A DNA stretch of 64,000 nucleotides from NCBI GenBank assembly GCA_947095535.1, contig OX352773.1:211130093-211194092 (forward strand), given 5' to 3'. The position numbers and the translations under genes were made by a program. The notes beneath the pieces were generated by a model, which was given only the letters and a program-made list of their open reading frames with translations, was not told the origin of the DNA and did no database searches. Position 1 is the stretch's first letter; each line of letters starts with the position of its first letter. Below are positions 1-11,689 of the stretch, piece by piece. The DNA comes from Poecilobothrus nobilitatus. Lineage: Eukaryota; Arthropoda; Insecta; Diptera; Dolichopodidae.

Positions 1-1722
1 GGAGAGTTGAGACAAAAACAAATAAAAATTTGTTAAAGAATTTTGTATAAAAACAAAATACATTTTTATGTGTTAAAAAAATTTTGAATTTATTATTTTG
101 ATTTAAGCTATTGCTTTATTGCATATATTTAGGAGAATAATATTTTCAATGTCGCATGCGATTTCAATTTTTTGTTGCATATAATTTTATGTTTCGAAAA
201 AAGTTTTTTTGCATGAAATAGAACTTTTAATTTATTAATAACTGCTAATATATAATAATAATAATATGTATTTTGAATTTACTTTAGGCAACATGTTGCT
301 AGAATTTTTTATTTTGAAGTTGTTTGAAAGGATATAATTAAAAGAAAACAAGCACAATGTTTTATTAAAAGTTTTTTTTATTAACATTAAAATAACAAAG
401 ATTGCTTAATTTTTTTTTTTTTTAATTAACCAAAATTGAAATTCTGTATTTTGTTTTTTATTAACTTTATTTATTTTAACTTTAACGCCTATAGAGACCT
501 TCGAAGAACTTTCTTTAATTAAAGATTAGAGTTTATTCGATCGATTGAATTGAAACCGATAGCGATTTACGTAGTCAAACGCATCAACTATCATTAACTT
601 AGTTGTGAAAGTGGGGCTATTTTAACTTGATATATAAAACCTTTAATTTTTGATAATTTGAAAAAAAAAATCTGAACAATTAAAAGTGTGGAATACCAAA
701 ATTTTGAAAAAAAATTCTTAAATTGTATATAAATATCCTGAAATCTATCAAATAAAAATATCTTTGTGAAACAAATTTTTCGAAATAAAGAACGTACATT
801 CTGGAACAATATAAAATTCCAGCTCGAAAAACAATTTTTAAATAAATAGCTGTTTTATTGCTATATTGTGTTCAAAATTTTATAAAAGAGTTATAAATAG
901 CTTTAAGTAGTAAGTAATAAATAAAAATAAACGAATAATATGCCAGCAATTTCGGAAAAATTGTATAAATGTGGTTTTCGAAAATTTGTAGAAAAAAGCA
1001 GATAAATACGATTTTTGTTTTATTTAGTGCATTTCTCTGTCACATAAATGTTAACAGGGAATTACATAGCCTTTCCTTTTCAGGCGTGGCTGTAAATGTC
1101 GTAAGGAGGAATAACTCTTACGATGTGTGTGGGATTCGAACCCACACTCCCTCGGTGTTTACAGCGTATTTTATACGCTCTTACCCACTACGCCAATTTT
1201 TATTACAATAAAATTATGTTTCGAGATTATGTTTTAGATTATAAGATTCGTATTTTTAGATTTTGCCTCGAGAAGATAACGTTCAAGACTTTTACCATTC
1301 AACTTGATTAATTTTTTATATTCTATAGATGTTTTTTTTTTTTTTTCCAAGATATCGCCGGACACCTATTAAAATTAAATGTTTTAAAGTATATACGCAA
1401 GTATATATATAAACAGTAACTTATCGTCTTTATTTGCCGTAAAAGAAGTAGTAGGTAACAATCATATTTTTTTTTTTTTTATCACAAATCACAAGTTTGG
1501 CTTTTTTAATTTTTGAACTGTTTGTTATTGCAATAAAGTCATTCTCAAACTAATTACTAATAAGCCTATTATTGTTCAAATTGTTTGTCTATAACAACAA
1601 TTGAATAAAAAACTGCATGTATTTGTTGTTTTTATTTTTTTTATTTAATTTCTATGTAAAATTTACTAATCTGCAAATATTAAAAATACAATTAATTACA
1701 TGAAAATTTTAATTAATTACAG
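1..1722 (+). other. Intron upstream of the first visible coding exon
   Basis: This is AT-rich sequence with no open frame that looks coding. It ends in an A/T-rich stretch and the acceptor ...AATTACAG at 1715-1722, so it is read as the 3' part of an intron of the large plus-strand gene. The only recognisable content is a tRNA-derived SINE on the minus strand (1033-1206). No promoter or first exon was recognised. The upstream exon must end two bases into a codon for the frame to join. Confidence 0.6.
1033..1206 (-). mobile_element. tRNA-derived SINE, family 1, copy a
   Basis: Read on the minus strand, this begins with a tRNA-like head. A box-A-like stretch (GGCGTAGTGGGTAAGAGCG) is followed by a box-B-like T-arm palindrome around GGTTCGAATCC. 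A body follows that contains CCTTACGACATTTACAGC and GCCTGAAAAGGAAAGGCT. The same head and body recur at 18203, 23402 and 47217, which makes this a dispersed family and not a tRNA gene. The head cannot form a proper tRNA acceptor stem. The short ORFs here are by-products: the minus strand of the head yields a peptide ending QRILYALTH, which recurs at the 47.2-kb copy. Confidence 0.8.
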
Positions 1723-2342
1723 ATCTATACCTGAAGAGGGTTATATAACTCTTGGTACAATACGATATGGAGTTCGATTATCAACTGGTTCGAATCCAAT
1801 TAATTTTCCAACAGAAAAATTTTCAATATCAACTGGATCATCAACATCATCATCAACATCATGTTCAAGATCATTACCACCAACACCATATTTAAATAAA
1901 AATCATAATATATTTAAAGAACGTCGTGGTAGTGAAAAAAATCAATCAAATGTTTTAAATCAAAATTATGATAGTGCCAATAGTATACATAATAATAAAA
2001 GTATTAAAAGTAAATTAAATAATAATAATAAAGATAATAATAGTATCAATAAAATTAATAGTAGTAATAATAACAGTAACAGTATAAATAAAGAAAATAA
2101 TTCAAGTGATAGTAAAACTTCTAGTATTTATCGTTGTGAAAGTGATCGTAGTACAACAAGTAACAATAATTATTGTACAACTTCATGCTGTTCTTGTTTA
2201 AATAAAACTTCAATTGCAATTCCATGTTGGAATAAAAATTTATGTAATCGTAATAATGCTTGTTGCAATAGCAATTGTACAAAAAAGAAATCTAATACTA
2301 AAGGTAGTGATATTTCTTTGGATACATTATCTTCAAGAACAG
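1723..2342 (+). CDS. Coding exon A of a large Asn/Ser-rich protein (internal exon)
   Basis: This is an internal coding exon of 620 nt. It is bounded by an acceptor (ATTACAG|ATCTATACC) and a donor (AACAG|GTAATT at 2343). The first base completes a codon and the last base starts one (ACA G|), leaving 206 whole codons. The ATG at 1700 lies in the intron and is not a likely start. The first ~26 residues (SIPEEGYITLGTIRYGVRLS...) look structured or conserved. A Ser-rich stretch with SLPPTPYL follows, then long Asn/Ser/Lys low-complexity sequence from AAT, AGT and AAA codons. Near the end is a cysteine cluster (CTTSCCSCLN, then CWNKNLCNRNNACCNSNC), and the exon closes with ISLDTLSSRT. Joining to the exon at 12481 keeps frame (G|CT = Ala). 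No family was recognised; the coding call rests on splice signals, phase and codon pattern. Confidence 0.85.
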
Positions 2343-4069
2343 GTAATTTGTTAAATATTTAATTTTAAGTATTGTATTATCATTAGAAATTTTTCGTTTG
2401 TATTATATTGCAGTAAAATTTATATAATTTAGTTATTCTTTGTCCAAGTCCTTTTCATTAATACACATAATTTTCTCTAAGCTTTTTGTACTACTTGAAA
2501 GTTAGATATTTTTAATTTATTTGTTTTTATTCGTTTTGACCGACTTCATGAAAAATGTCCTAAAATCAAAAACTAAAAAACTCTCCCAAATTTTTGTATA
2601 AAACTTTTAAGTCTTTTGGTATATGTCCGCAACATTGGAAACTTTTTTCGCGGAGCCGTTTTAACCATATGATTCATTCTTGTTTATGAACTTTTTACGT
2701 ATTACAAGTCATTTTAGGCTTTTTTTTTTTATAGAACTAGTAGAAGTATAACTATTGTACCAACATATATAGTGAGTATAAGAAATAGTCAAATTATATT
2801 TATGTGTATATCAAATGCACATATACAAAAGCACATATTAGTTAGTAGTTGGTATTGTGATTGTGGTTTGTTAGAACTTTAGAAGTACATACTTATCTTC
2901 TAAAACGAGAAAGAGTGTAGGGTAGACTTTATCAACTCTAGTATATTGGTATGAATCTAATATATGTTCATAACCGTATGAACCTAATAAAATTTCAGAT
3001 GTTTTAATTAATTAACTACCGAGATATATTTATGTAAATTTTGAAGTCGTATGACAACCAACTAACCGAACCAGTTCTAATGATGCAACAACTTTTTACA
3101 CAGTGTAACATACGTGAACGTTATATTCGTATAAAAAATGTGTTAAAAATTTCAACATTTGCAAAAACTATAAGAAGCTTAAGAATATTAAAAATTCTAA
3201 AATGATTAATCTGACATTATGTGACTAACTAAAATAAAATTTACATATCATAACATAAAATTTGTTAAAAGATTTATTTTTCATTTAAACTGTAGTTCAA
3301 ATCGAATGGTTAAAAAACTGAGTCGTAATTCAAATCTCACGTTTAGAAACAAAAAGTACGAATTAAGGTGTAGATGTTTTTTTTTTGGAAAGGTGAGTTT
3401 TAAGTTCAAGCTCAGTTTTATGTATTCGATCGTAGATATATTAACTAATAGATAGGCAGTGAAGAAAATATTTTCAGTCAATTTTGAGAAACAGCTGAGT
3501 GAACGGTGCGTATGTATTGCTTTAGTTTCCTCAGAAATAGGTTTCTAAAAGGTGAAATAAATTCATTTCTAATTTTTTTTAAGAATTTGATCACTTATAT
3601 TGTTACTTTAGAAGTAGTTAAAATTTTAAATAACCTTAATTAAATTAAATTTTAATTTTAAAAACAAAATATATCAATTACTAAGTAATATAAAAACTTA
3701 AAATCTCTGAATGAAACTGGTTAAAAATTGCTTTACATTATTTTAATAAATATAAACAGCTGAGTGAACGAAATGTATGCATATTATAAAATGCATATGT
3801 ATTTTTTTGACTGAATACCTTAAGATAGGAAAACACATAAGAAGAAAATAAATGACTATACCTAACTTCCCATCTATTAGTTAATATATACATGCGTAGA
3901 CGTTTTGTCTATATTAATGTTGTCAATTTTATTTTAATTTTAGATCAATTCAGTTATAATTTTTATTATAAAAAAATCATATATGTCGTCAATAAAATGC
4001 TATATTCTCTTTGTATATATTTTTTAATACATTTTTTTAAATTTTATTTTGTTGAAAAATTCATTTATT

Positions 4070-4235
4070 AGTGTCACTCTATCCGTCCGTTCTTCTATTT
4101 AAAAAAACTTTTACAACATTTGAGATGATATAGTAATGAAATTTTAACCATTGGTAGGTCTCATTAAAAATTAATGTTGTGAAACTATGTTTTTATGTTG
4201 GTCTCTCTATTACGTAGCTCACCTCAACATTGAAA
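4070..4235 (+). mobile_element. Degenerate fragment of the helentron-like (HINE) family
   Basis: The order of short motifs matches the intact copies at 36480 and 61566. There is a GTCCGTCCGT-like run (here TCCGTCCGTTC), then ATGAAATTTTAACCAT, a TAGGTCTCA motif, ATTAATGTTGTG, a T-rich stretch and a Lys-tract-like GAAAAAG. Many indels mark it as old. It has no coding content; the 70-codon ORF that starts inside it looks like chance. Confidence 0.55.
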
Positions 4236-4670
4236 AAGAACCCCTCAAGGTTGGAAAAAGTTCAAATATTTATATCTCATGTTCTGCTTTATATTTCTTC
4301 AATCCAGAAACGTCAAACGCAAGCTATCGTAAAATTATTAAACTTTGCAAATCAATTTAAAAATTGTATGAATATTTGTAATTTAGTATTGAAAATATAC
4401 AGTTATGTTAAAACAAAATTTTCTATTCCCGCCAAATTATGAATTTTAAAATTTTATTGAAAAAAATCTTACACAAATAATCATTAAACTTTTTGTAACG
4501 AAAGAACAATGGGAAATATTTAATATATATAAAATGTTTATAACACCAATAGCTGGCATAAAAGCACATTTCTTTAGTTTTTTTCTCTTTATCTAATTTC
4601 ATACATGTTACTAAAAAATACTACTTTTATGGGAAGATCTACGCACAATTTTATCTTACAATTTTGTCAA

Positions 4671-4713
4671 ATGCTATAATATTTTCTTAAAATTAAAGAA
4701 AATATTATAGCAT
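4671..4713. repeat. Perfect 18-bp inverted repeat (hairpin)
   Basis: ATGCTATAATATTTTCTT (4671-4688) is followed by a 7-base loop AAAATTA and its exact reverse complement (4696-4713). An 18/18 match is unlikely by chance, even in AT-rich DNA. It could be a miniature inverted-repeat element core, a cruciform or a transcript hairpin. The arms are A/T-rich and no flanking target-site duplication was identified. Confidence 0.85.
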
Positions 4714-5489
4714 ATGGTAACACGTCTTGTTTATGAAATTTACAACAAATTTTTATTATAAAAATTTTTATATTGAACGCAACTTCGAAAATCGTCACAA
4801 CAAAAGCAATAAAAAAAAATTTTAATTTTCCGAATATATAATTAATTTTTATTTTTAATGAAAATATTTAAAACAAAGACAGTTTTATTAAAAAAAAAAC
4901 AAATACCTATTTATACTTATTTATATAATACGAATATGCCATACTTTTGGAATTTACCAAACGTCAAAATAAATAAACAATCACTGTTATCATTTTGTTC
5001 AAATAAAATTTAAAAATTTAAAGAAAAAGAAAAAAAAAACAATTTTCAAAAATTAAAAACAAAAAAAAAAAAAATTAGGAAATTAATTAAAACTGAATAT
5101 TAAATTAAAAATAATATATTTGTTTTAAATTTATTAAGTTTTCTTTTCCTAAATTTTTCTATTTATAAAAGTGTTCATTTAATAGATTTCAGATTACTGT
5201 TATTTTTATGTATTTATTTGTACAAATGTGGCACTGTAAAATCATACAGTCGCATTATTTTGACCAGTTTGACGTAAGAAATTAAAATTCCAAATATTTG
5301 TTTTATTTTTCTTTGATTTTTAAGTTTAATTTTGTTTTTGTCTTTTTATTTTTCTTAATTTTGACGTAAATAATTTATATTTTTTTAATAATTTTTATAT
5401 TAATTTTTCTCTGGAGACATATTCTTTTTTTTTTTCTTTTTTTTGTATGTTCTGTTACATTTTTAGCACATTTTTAAACATAAATTTTG

Positions 5490-5990
5490 AAAATGTACTT
5501 ATTAGTTTCACTCTGTTCGTTCGTCTGTTTATAAAACTTCTATACACCGTTTAAGATAGGACAATGAATTTTGACCATGCATATTAGGTTTTTTAAAAAA
5601 AATTAGTGTTATAGAACAACTTTTTTATGTAAACCCCACCCGATACTGAGTTACAGGTCACTCAAAGTTTGAAAAAGCCCTATTTTTTTATATTAAATTT
5701 AAAAATGTTTTTTTTTGTTTTACTTTTTAAATCAATGTCAAAATTATACAATTTTTTACAGTTTAGAATTTGATTTTACATATGTAAAAAAAAAATTTTT
5801 TTCAGAAAATTTTTCTATACCTTTCTCGGTGTTAAGAGTTATCAAGGCTCAAAAACTGAAATTTTGCTATTATCCTGTAATTTAGCTTTAATATTATATT
5901 TTCACAACATGTTAATGATTTTTCTTAATTATGTAGTGTTTACTTGGACTGATAAATATTATCTCTCTATTTTAAAATAAAAAATTTTAA
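5490..5990 (+). mobile_element. Degenerate fragment of the helentron-like (HINE) family
   Basis: This is collinear with the intact copies. TGTTCGTTCGTCTGT replaces the (GTCY)n tract. It is followed by AATTTTGACCAT, the CCCACCCGATACTGAGTTACAG block (CCCGTTACGGAGCTACAG in the intact copies), AAAGTTTGAAAAAG, and later GTTAAGAGTTATCAAGG...CAAAAACTGAAA. It is diverged and AT-enriched, and clearly older than the copies at 36.5 and 61.6 kb. Confidence 0.6.
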
Positions 5991-6543
5991 ATTATAGTGG
6001 AAGTAACAGTTTTGTTTTGTCTTTTGGACAATGTGCTGTTTTAAAAACTGTTGGTTTTTAATCTGCTTTGTTTTTTTTTTTTTTTGGGTTTTCAATTTGC
6101 TGGTTTTGGGAACATGAAAGAAATTTTTTTAATTCGAATCGTAAATATGTGACTTTTTTTTCCTATTTCTTATTTTTTTAGTTTTTATTTTATTATATTT
6201 ATTAATAAATATGAGGAAGAATACAGTTGGCCTTGTCAACTCTTAAACATCAGTACTCGGCTCCTTTGGATTTAAGAGTATTCAAAACCCAAAATACCAC
6301 TTATCACTCTTAGATAAAATAAATTAGACTCTTCCAATGAAGTTTGGTACCTGTCACCTAAAAATTATCAATCTAAGAATTTACTAACTATATACTAAAA
6401 AGACCCAAAATAAATGTACGCAATATAATACATTTATATTATTTTTTAATATATTCTCCAAAATATATACATAATATATAACATAATATAATACGAAGTA
6501 TATATATATATATAAAACTATACCTTTAATATTTGAATATAAG

Positions 6544-6945
6544 AATCTGGATCTTTTTAAAATCTATATTAATGATATAGCTTCAATACAACTTAAACGA
6601 CGTGATGACACTGTAATAAAATACACAACGTATCACTGAAACAGGATGTTGAAGAAGCAATAAACTTTGATCAAAGCCTCATTAATGAATGGCTTTTAAA
6701 AACATCACCTGCTATTAAATACAAAAATATTCTAAAATATGATTGTAAAATAATGTAAGATGTTCATAAATAGGAAAAATGTCATAATTTTAATAATGAA
6801 AGTATTGAAATTATCGAGTTTTATAACTATCTTTAACTGATTATAGATAATAAACTTGAGTGGGTCAAATAGACTATATTTCAAAAAAAAAAAAAAATTG
6901 CTTCTTATATTTTTGTCATGAAAAAATTAAAAAAGTATATATATA
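6544..6945 (+). pseudogene. Non-LTR retrotransposon reverse-transcriptase relic
   Basis: One frame near 6545 reads NLDLFKIYINDIASIQLK, followed by DDTVI. This resembles the (GP)LLFxIYINDI...DDT segment of jockey-like reverse transcriptases. A shifted frame continues with QDVEEAINFDQSLINEWL, matching the usual pattern of an Asp-containing helix, then W and N. After more decay comes IDNKLEWVK, like the LGVxIDxxLxWxxHI motif, and then a Lys- and Phe-rich tail resembling KKLxxxxFxLRKI. Stops and frameshifts rule out function. The order of motifs is right for the palm and thumb of an RT. The clade is uncertain. Confidence 0.65.
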
Positions 6946-8356
6946 TTTAAACACATAGTTCCGTAATTATTCTTTGTGCATAATCTAAAATTTGATTTAC
7001 ATTAACCCTATATGGAACAGTGTTTCTTTTTAGGTCTTTATTTTGGTGTCGAGAAAACTTTAGTACTTTCTTAATTTAGGAGATATTTACATTTATGTGA
7101 ACTTGTTATTGGCATTTCCAAAGTATTTAGCCATTAGCCCCATTTAGCCCTTTAATAATGTTTGCGCCAACTGGGGCCTGGATAAAAATTCATGAAATGA
7201 GCCAAATTATCGGTGTGTAAAGTTAGAAAAAAAAATCGGGTAATCGGAGTTAAATGAAAATACCTACACCCGCTGATATTCATCAAAATAATATTTTTAT
7301 AATTTGTCATGTCAAAATATTTTTGGTTTTTTAAACAATTCCTTTTTTCAACCTGAAAGTCTTCCCCAAAAATATGCAATATTTTTTTTGGCATCAAGAC
7401 TATTATATATTCAAATTTATAAGATTTATAAAATTTGATTTGATGAAAGTTTTGACTACTGTTAATTCATTATTGATAGCCTTTTTCAATTCAGTTTGGC
7501 ATATTTTGGTTTTCCCTTAGGGTACGGATTTTTAGATAAATGTATAATTTTTTAATAGAAACAATTTGACAAGCCAATCTGTTTTAAATTTCACATTTTC
7601 ATAATGCTCAAAGATTTGTATATGTTTAAAAAATGGTAAGAAAGAAACCCTAAGATTCAAATTTTTTATATTTATTTACAGACTAAAAATGCTTAGCAAT
7701 AAATAAATATGGTTATAGTTGATATATAGAACAACAGACAGTTATATACTAATGCAGAAGTTATTGCGGTTCCCATTTTTGCATTACCTTCAGTTCTCTT
7801 AATAACGCGATGAGTCACATTGCTAACTGAACCAGTTGATTACAACTAATTTTGAAAAGTTTAAAGAAATTAAATTCCTTGAGACAAAAAAATGTGTCAA
7901 CAATAGAAAATATTAAAAAACAATTAACTCAGGTAACATGCAAAAAAAAGTTACCAAAATTTAAATATATTTACTGTATTTTTACTATTTTTCTCGCATT
8001 TTTTAAAAAGCGATTAAAAGCTTTTTCTTTCGGCAAAGAAAGTCATGCCACTCCATAACAATTATAAAATTAATTTTTACCTAATTTTTCCCAAGCATAT
8101 CAGCGTAATTAATTTCTATGTTGGTATGAAATGGAAATCTATGTAGACATATATATGAATATTATTATTGAGTATAGATATACCTTTCAAATATCAAACC
8201 AAAAACAAAATATTTCGAAGATACATATAACACTTAAGATAAACCTTTCTATATATAAGTTTTCTGAGTGCATTAATTCTATAGTTTCCATATTAACATT
8301 TACAAAATAAATTATTTTATATAAGTACATATACACAACAAAAAAAATCAACTTAC

Positions 8357-8527
8357 GCTTAAACGGTTCTGATAAAAATAAAAGGGCTATATCATTTACA
8401 ATAGGTTTTGTAATCTCTATGTGGAACAATTTTTGTTATATTTCTTTGTTCAGCACCTGTTGAATCATATTTATCTAATATATCCATAACAGCTATGAGT
8501 AGGTGTGGAGGAAGAAATTTTGCTTTT
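8357..8527 (-). pseudogene. Trypsin-like serine protease pseudogene, exon with the catalytic Asp
   Basis: On the minus strand an acceptor (TTCTTCCCGGCTCAG) opens at 8527, and a consensus donor GTAAGT follows 8357. The exon reads EKAKFLPPHLLIAVM..., then LDKYDSTGAEQRNITKIVPH. After a one-base deletion it continues as KPIVNDIALLFLSEPFK. NDIALL is the S1A (chymotrypsin family) motif carrying the catalytic Asp, and the TGAEQRNITKIVPH segment is typical of the loop before it. The phase matches the exon at 8998-9209 exactly (GA|A). The frameshift around GATTACAAAACC means no intact product unless the sequence has an error there. It is nested in intron 1 of the large gene, on the opposite strand. 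Confidence 0.8.
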
Positions 8528-8997
8528 CTGAGCCGGGAAGAAATTTAAATTATTTTATGAATTTATAAATGACTATATTTTTAATGGCTCACCCCGCCAT
8601 TAATTTGATTGGAACCAAATTCTTTAGGAATGTTCATTTGAAGCTTAAAAAGGTTGATCAGTATATTGGTTTTAATTTTATAAAGGTTTTAATAAAAAAT
8701 ATAATTTAACAAGTTCAAATATATAGCTATAAATAATTGAAGTTATTAAAATCAAATATTCTTCTATACCCAAAAACCACAAAGAAATTTGTGTCTTCGC
8801 CTTAATAAAAAACTTAGAAACTTTTACACTTTGAGAATTATGAAAACACCTATTGTAATACGAAATTTTGTATTCCACAAGATCATGGAATTGTTATTGT
8901 TATCATTGGCAACTTTATTCTCATAAATTAGCTCTTTAATTTTTTTTTATTATTTTTTTATACTTATCTGGCTAATTTAAATCTGTTTCTGGCTTAC

Positions 8998-9209
8998 TCA
9001 GTAATACAATGAACAGCTATTAATACTTTGTCAACAGAAATTAATGAACCACCGCATAAATGTCCATTTCCAAACTTCTTATTGTCAGCAGTTTTAACTC
9101 TAAGTGACACCATTATGTTCATTTCCTTTCATTTTAGCTGGAACACCATTTATTATTCTTGCATTTTTAAGTCTTTGAGATTCTTGAGTTTTATTGAGTT
9201 TGAAATTTT
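8998..9209 (-). pseudogene. Trypsin-like serine protease pseudogene, exon with the zymogen site and catalytic His
   Basis: On the minus strand this reads KNARIINGVPAKMKGNEH. After a one-base insertion it continues with VSLRVKTADNKKFGNGHLCG, then GSLISVDKVLIAVHCIT. These are the activation site (R|IINGxxA), the VSLR strand, the CGGSLIS motif and the (A)HC box with the catalytic His, where the usual AAHC is AVHC. The exon ends at donor GTAAGC (8992-8997). The 5' border at 9209/9210 (TTCAG|) is less certain. No signal-peptide exon was found upstream. With the downstream exon at 8357-8527 it gives about half of an S1A protease domain. The family would be a secreted endopeptidase, but two frameshifts make this copy a likely pseudogene. 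Confidence 0.8.
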
Positions 9210-9864
9210 CTGAACTTATTTTTTAACTTTGAAATGTTAATATTAGAAAAATTACTGAACTGAAATATCTCATAATAACTTTAATATTCATTTTTAACCA
9301 AAAATTGAAAGCATTTTTATAAAAAAATTTAAAAATAACATTATTGACAGTTTTGTTTCCTCTCTGTATAAAATGTCTTAAAAAAACAAAAAATGTACAA
9401 TCAAATTAATTTTAAATATGCTTAGACACGAATAGACATGTTTTGCCTGCCGGGTTGGCGATGACATCATTACAGAGCCCTTCAAATTGATTTTTTATTA
9501 TATTTCCTGAACTATAAAGGCAAATTGAAGACTTTTTTATATTTATCTGAATGTTCACAAGATTTACTTTCTAAAAGTATGCATCTAAAGAATATATTTA
9601 CTAAATAACGGGAAATTTTTAAAACCCTAGAAAAATGCCACTTTCTTACCCTTTTTAAAATGGCTCAATTCATTTTTATAGCTTAAGCCCATAGACCCGA
9701 ATTAACCAAATTTTACAGAAGGTATAATGCCATAAAACTTGACCATCTTTTACAAAATTTCAAATGTCTAGCTTAATAACAGCCATATGAATCTGTTATG
9801 CTAGAATAACCTAACTTCATTATTGCCATAATGCTTGATCATCTGGAGCAGTATATAATCTTGA

Positions 9865-10378
9865 TTTTCAAAATTTCGTTTCCCAAAATCTCGTTTTTAG
9901 AAAATCTTGTTTGATAAAATCTCATTAGAGAAAATCCATTTTTTTGGCCTAACTTTAAAATAGCTTACGCATGTTTCTAAGAAATATTTATTAGAAGGGA
10001 TTTTAGAGTTGAATTCAAAGTCAAGGTTTGTCTTTTTCCAGAAAATTTATACATATTCTGAATTAGGGGGAATTTTAGAGAATTATTCAAAATCAGCGTA
10101 TTTCAATAATTGGTTAGTGGAGGTTTGGGGGCCGTACAGAATCCACTATTTTAAATGTTTTGCTATTGAAATATGTATATGAGGCAAATAATTAGGAGGG
10201 ATTTTAGATAAATTTAAGAATGAAAATTTTTAGTATAAATTTTTAATTTTCTAAAAAAAAAAAATTAGATTTTATCAAACGAAATTTTGTAATAAGTGGA
10301 TTTTGTAAAAACGAGATTTTATCCATTGAGATTTGGTCAAACGAGATTTTGAAAAAAGAGATTTCGTACAAGACCTCC
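9865..10378. repeat. Inverted-repeat element with internally repeated arms (foldback-like candidate)
   Basis: The left arm (about 9865-9945) contains repeated AAAATCTCGTTT / AAAATCTTGTTT units. The right arm (about 10255-10375) contains the reverse complements (AAACGAGATTTT, AAACGAAATTTT) several times. The spacer holds three diverged copies of GGGATTTTAGA...TTCAA. An inverted pair of arms, each made of short direct repeats, is the architecture of foldback-type elements. No coding region or certain ends were found. Confidence 0.6.
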
Positions 10379-10447
10379 TCCATCACCTTTTACAAAATAT
10401 CAAATATTTGACTTAATTAAATACTGAGGTATATTTCGGATACTATC

Positions 10448-10518
10448 ACATTTATTTGACTGTATTTTTACTGTATTTACATTTAAAAGAGATAAATGTT
10501 AAATACAGTCAAATGATA
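10448..10518. repeat. Imperfect hairpin with the motif CATTTGACTGTATTT
   Basis: TTTGACTGTATTTTTACTGTATTTACATTT is read here in two halves around 10455-10484, with TTTGACTGTATT first. It is followed by AAATGTTAAATACAGTCAAAT (about 10495-10515), its near reverse complement with one internal duplication of ACTGTATTT. A further AAATACAGTCAAATA copy follows near 10537. It is likely the core of a miniature inverted-repeat element; no ends were identified. Confidence 0.55.
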
Positions 10519-11689
10519 ATACATGGAACTTACAAAAAATACAGTCAAATAACACTTCAGGCCAAATGTAATACAGGCATATGACACGCTGCAGATGTAT
10601 TTATGTAAATTTTAAGGTTGTATAACAGCTACTCGAGTCCATTATCCCATAATAATAAGTTAAAAAAACCAAAATCAATGCTTAATTGACTTATCATCCG
10701 TCCGTTTTCGTTTTCAGAAAAGAATTGAATTTATTTTAAAAATTTGTTCTATGACATTTTGTTCTAAACAAAACATTTAATCAACAATAATCGGATCCAT
10801 ATAATTAATTGTTTTAGATTCAATTTTACCAAAATTTACCCATTATTTTCTTTATTTTTTTTTTGAATTTTGAAATTTTCAAGGCGAGAATTATTTCATT
10901 TTTTTTAATTTTTAAATTATTGTTTCATAAAAGAATTTAATTTTTCTAATGTTTTAAATAACCATATTAATTTTTCTTTATGTTCGTCTTTTTGTTTTTT
11001 TTTTGTTTTGTTTTATTTTCTTTTTTTTTGAAAACTGGAAATGATTAAACAGTTTTCATTCATAAATTTTCATTTTTCACATTTTTTATATACATATGTA
11101 TATATTTTTGCTTTATTTTTTTTTAAATTTTCTCTGTTCATGTTATGAAAAAAAAATTAAATTATTTTGTGCAATGTTTTTGTTTTTTTTTTGCTAAAAA
11201 ATAAGCAAATTTTATTTTGTTATTTTTTTAGTTTTTTTTTTTTTGTTCTTTTTTTATTTTGGTTACGTTCAAGGTTTTTTTTTTTTTTTTTTTGATATTT
11301 TAAGAGAAAATTTTGTTAGTGTGCTTTAGAAAATGAAAAATGAAAATGAAACAATTTTTTTTTTTTTTTGGCAAATCTAAACAGTGCTGTATAAAAAAAA
11401 AGTGATTTATATCTTAAAATCAATTAACTTTTTACTCATAGATATTTATGATTTAATAATATTTTAATTGAAATGTTTAAAATTTGAAATATTACTTTAT
11501 ATTTAAAGTTTGAAATATCACATTAATTCAAGTTTATAAAATTTGTCTTATAACATAAAGATCTATGAATTTTTCTTTTCGTATATCTCAATGATATTTT
11601 TTTTAATCTTTCTTAATACTTTAATTAAGCATTCATAAACATTAGGTTGGTTAATTTGTTTCAAAATTAAATCATTATTTACTGAAAGT

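Noticed and set aside
969..1311. ORFs with GFEPTLPR...QRILYALTH
   Set aside because: The same peptide appears at the SINE head near 47.25 kb; it is a tRNA-derived SINE read as protein.
7152..7397. 81-codon minus-strand ORF downstream of the protease relic
   Set aside because: I looked for a GDSGG box or other protease motif and found none. Composition is like the surrounding intron.
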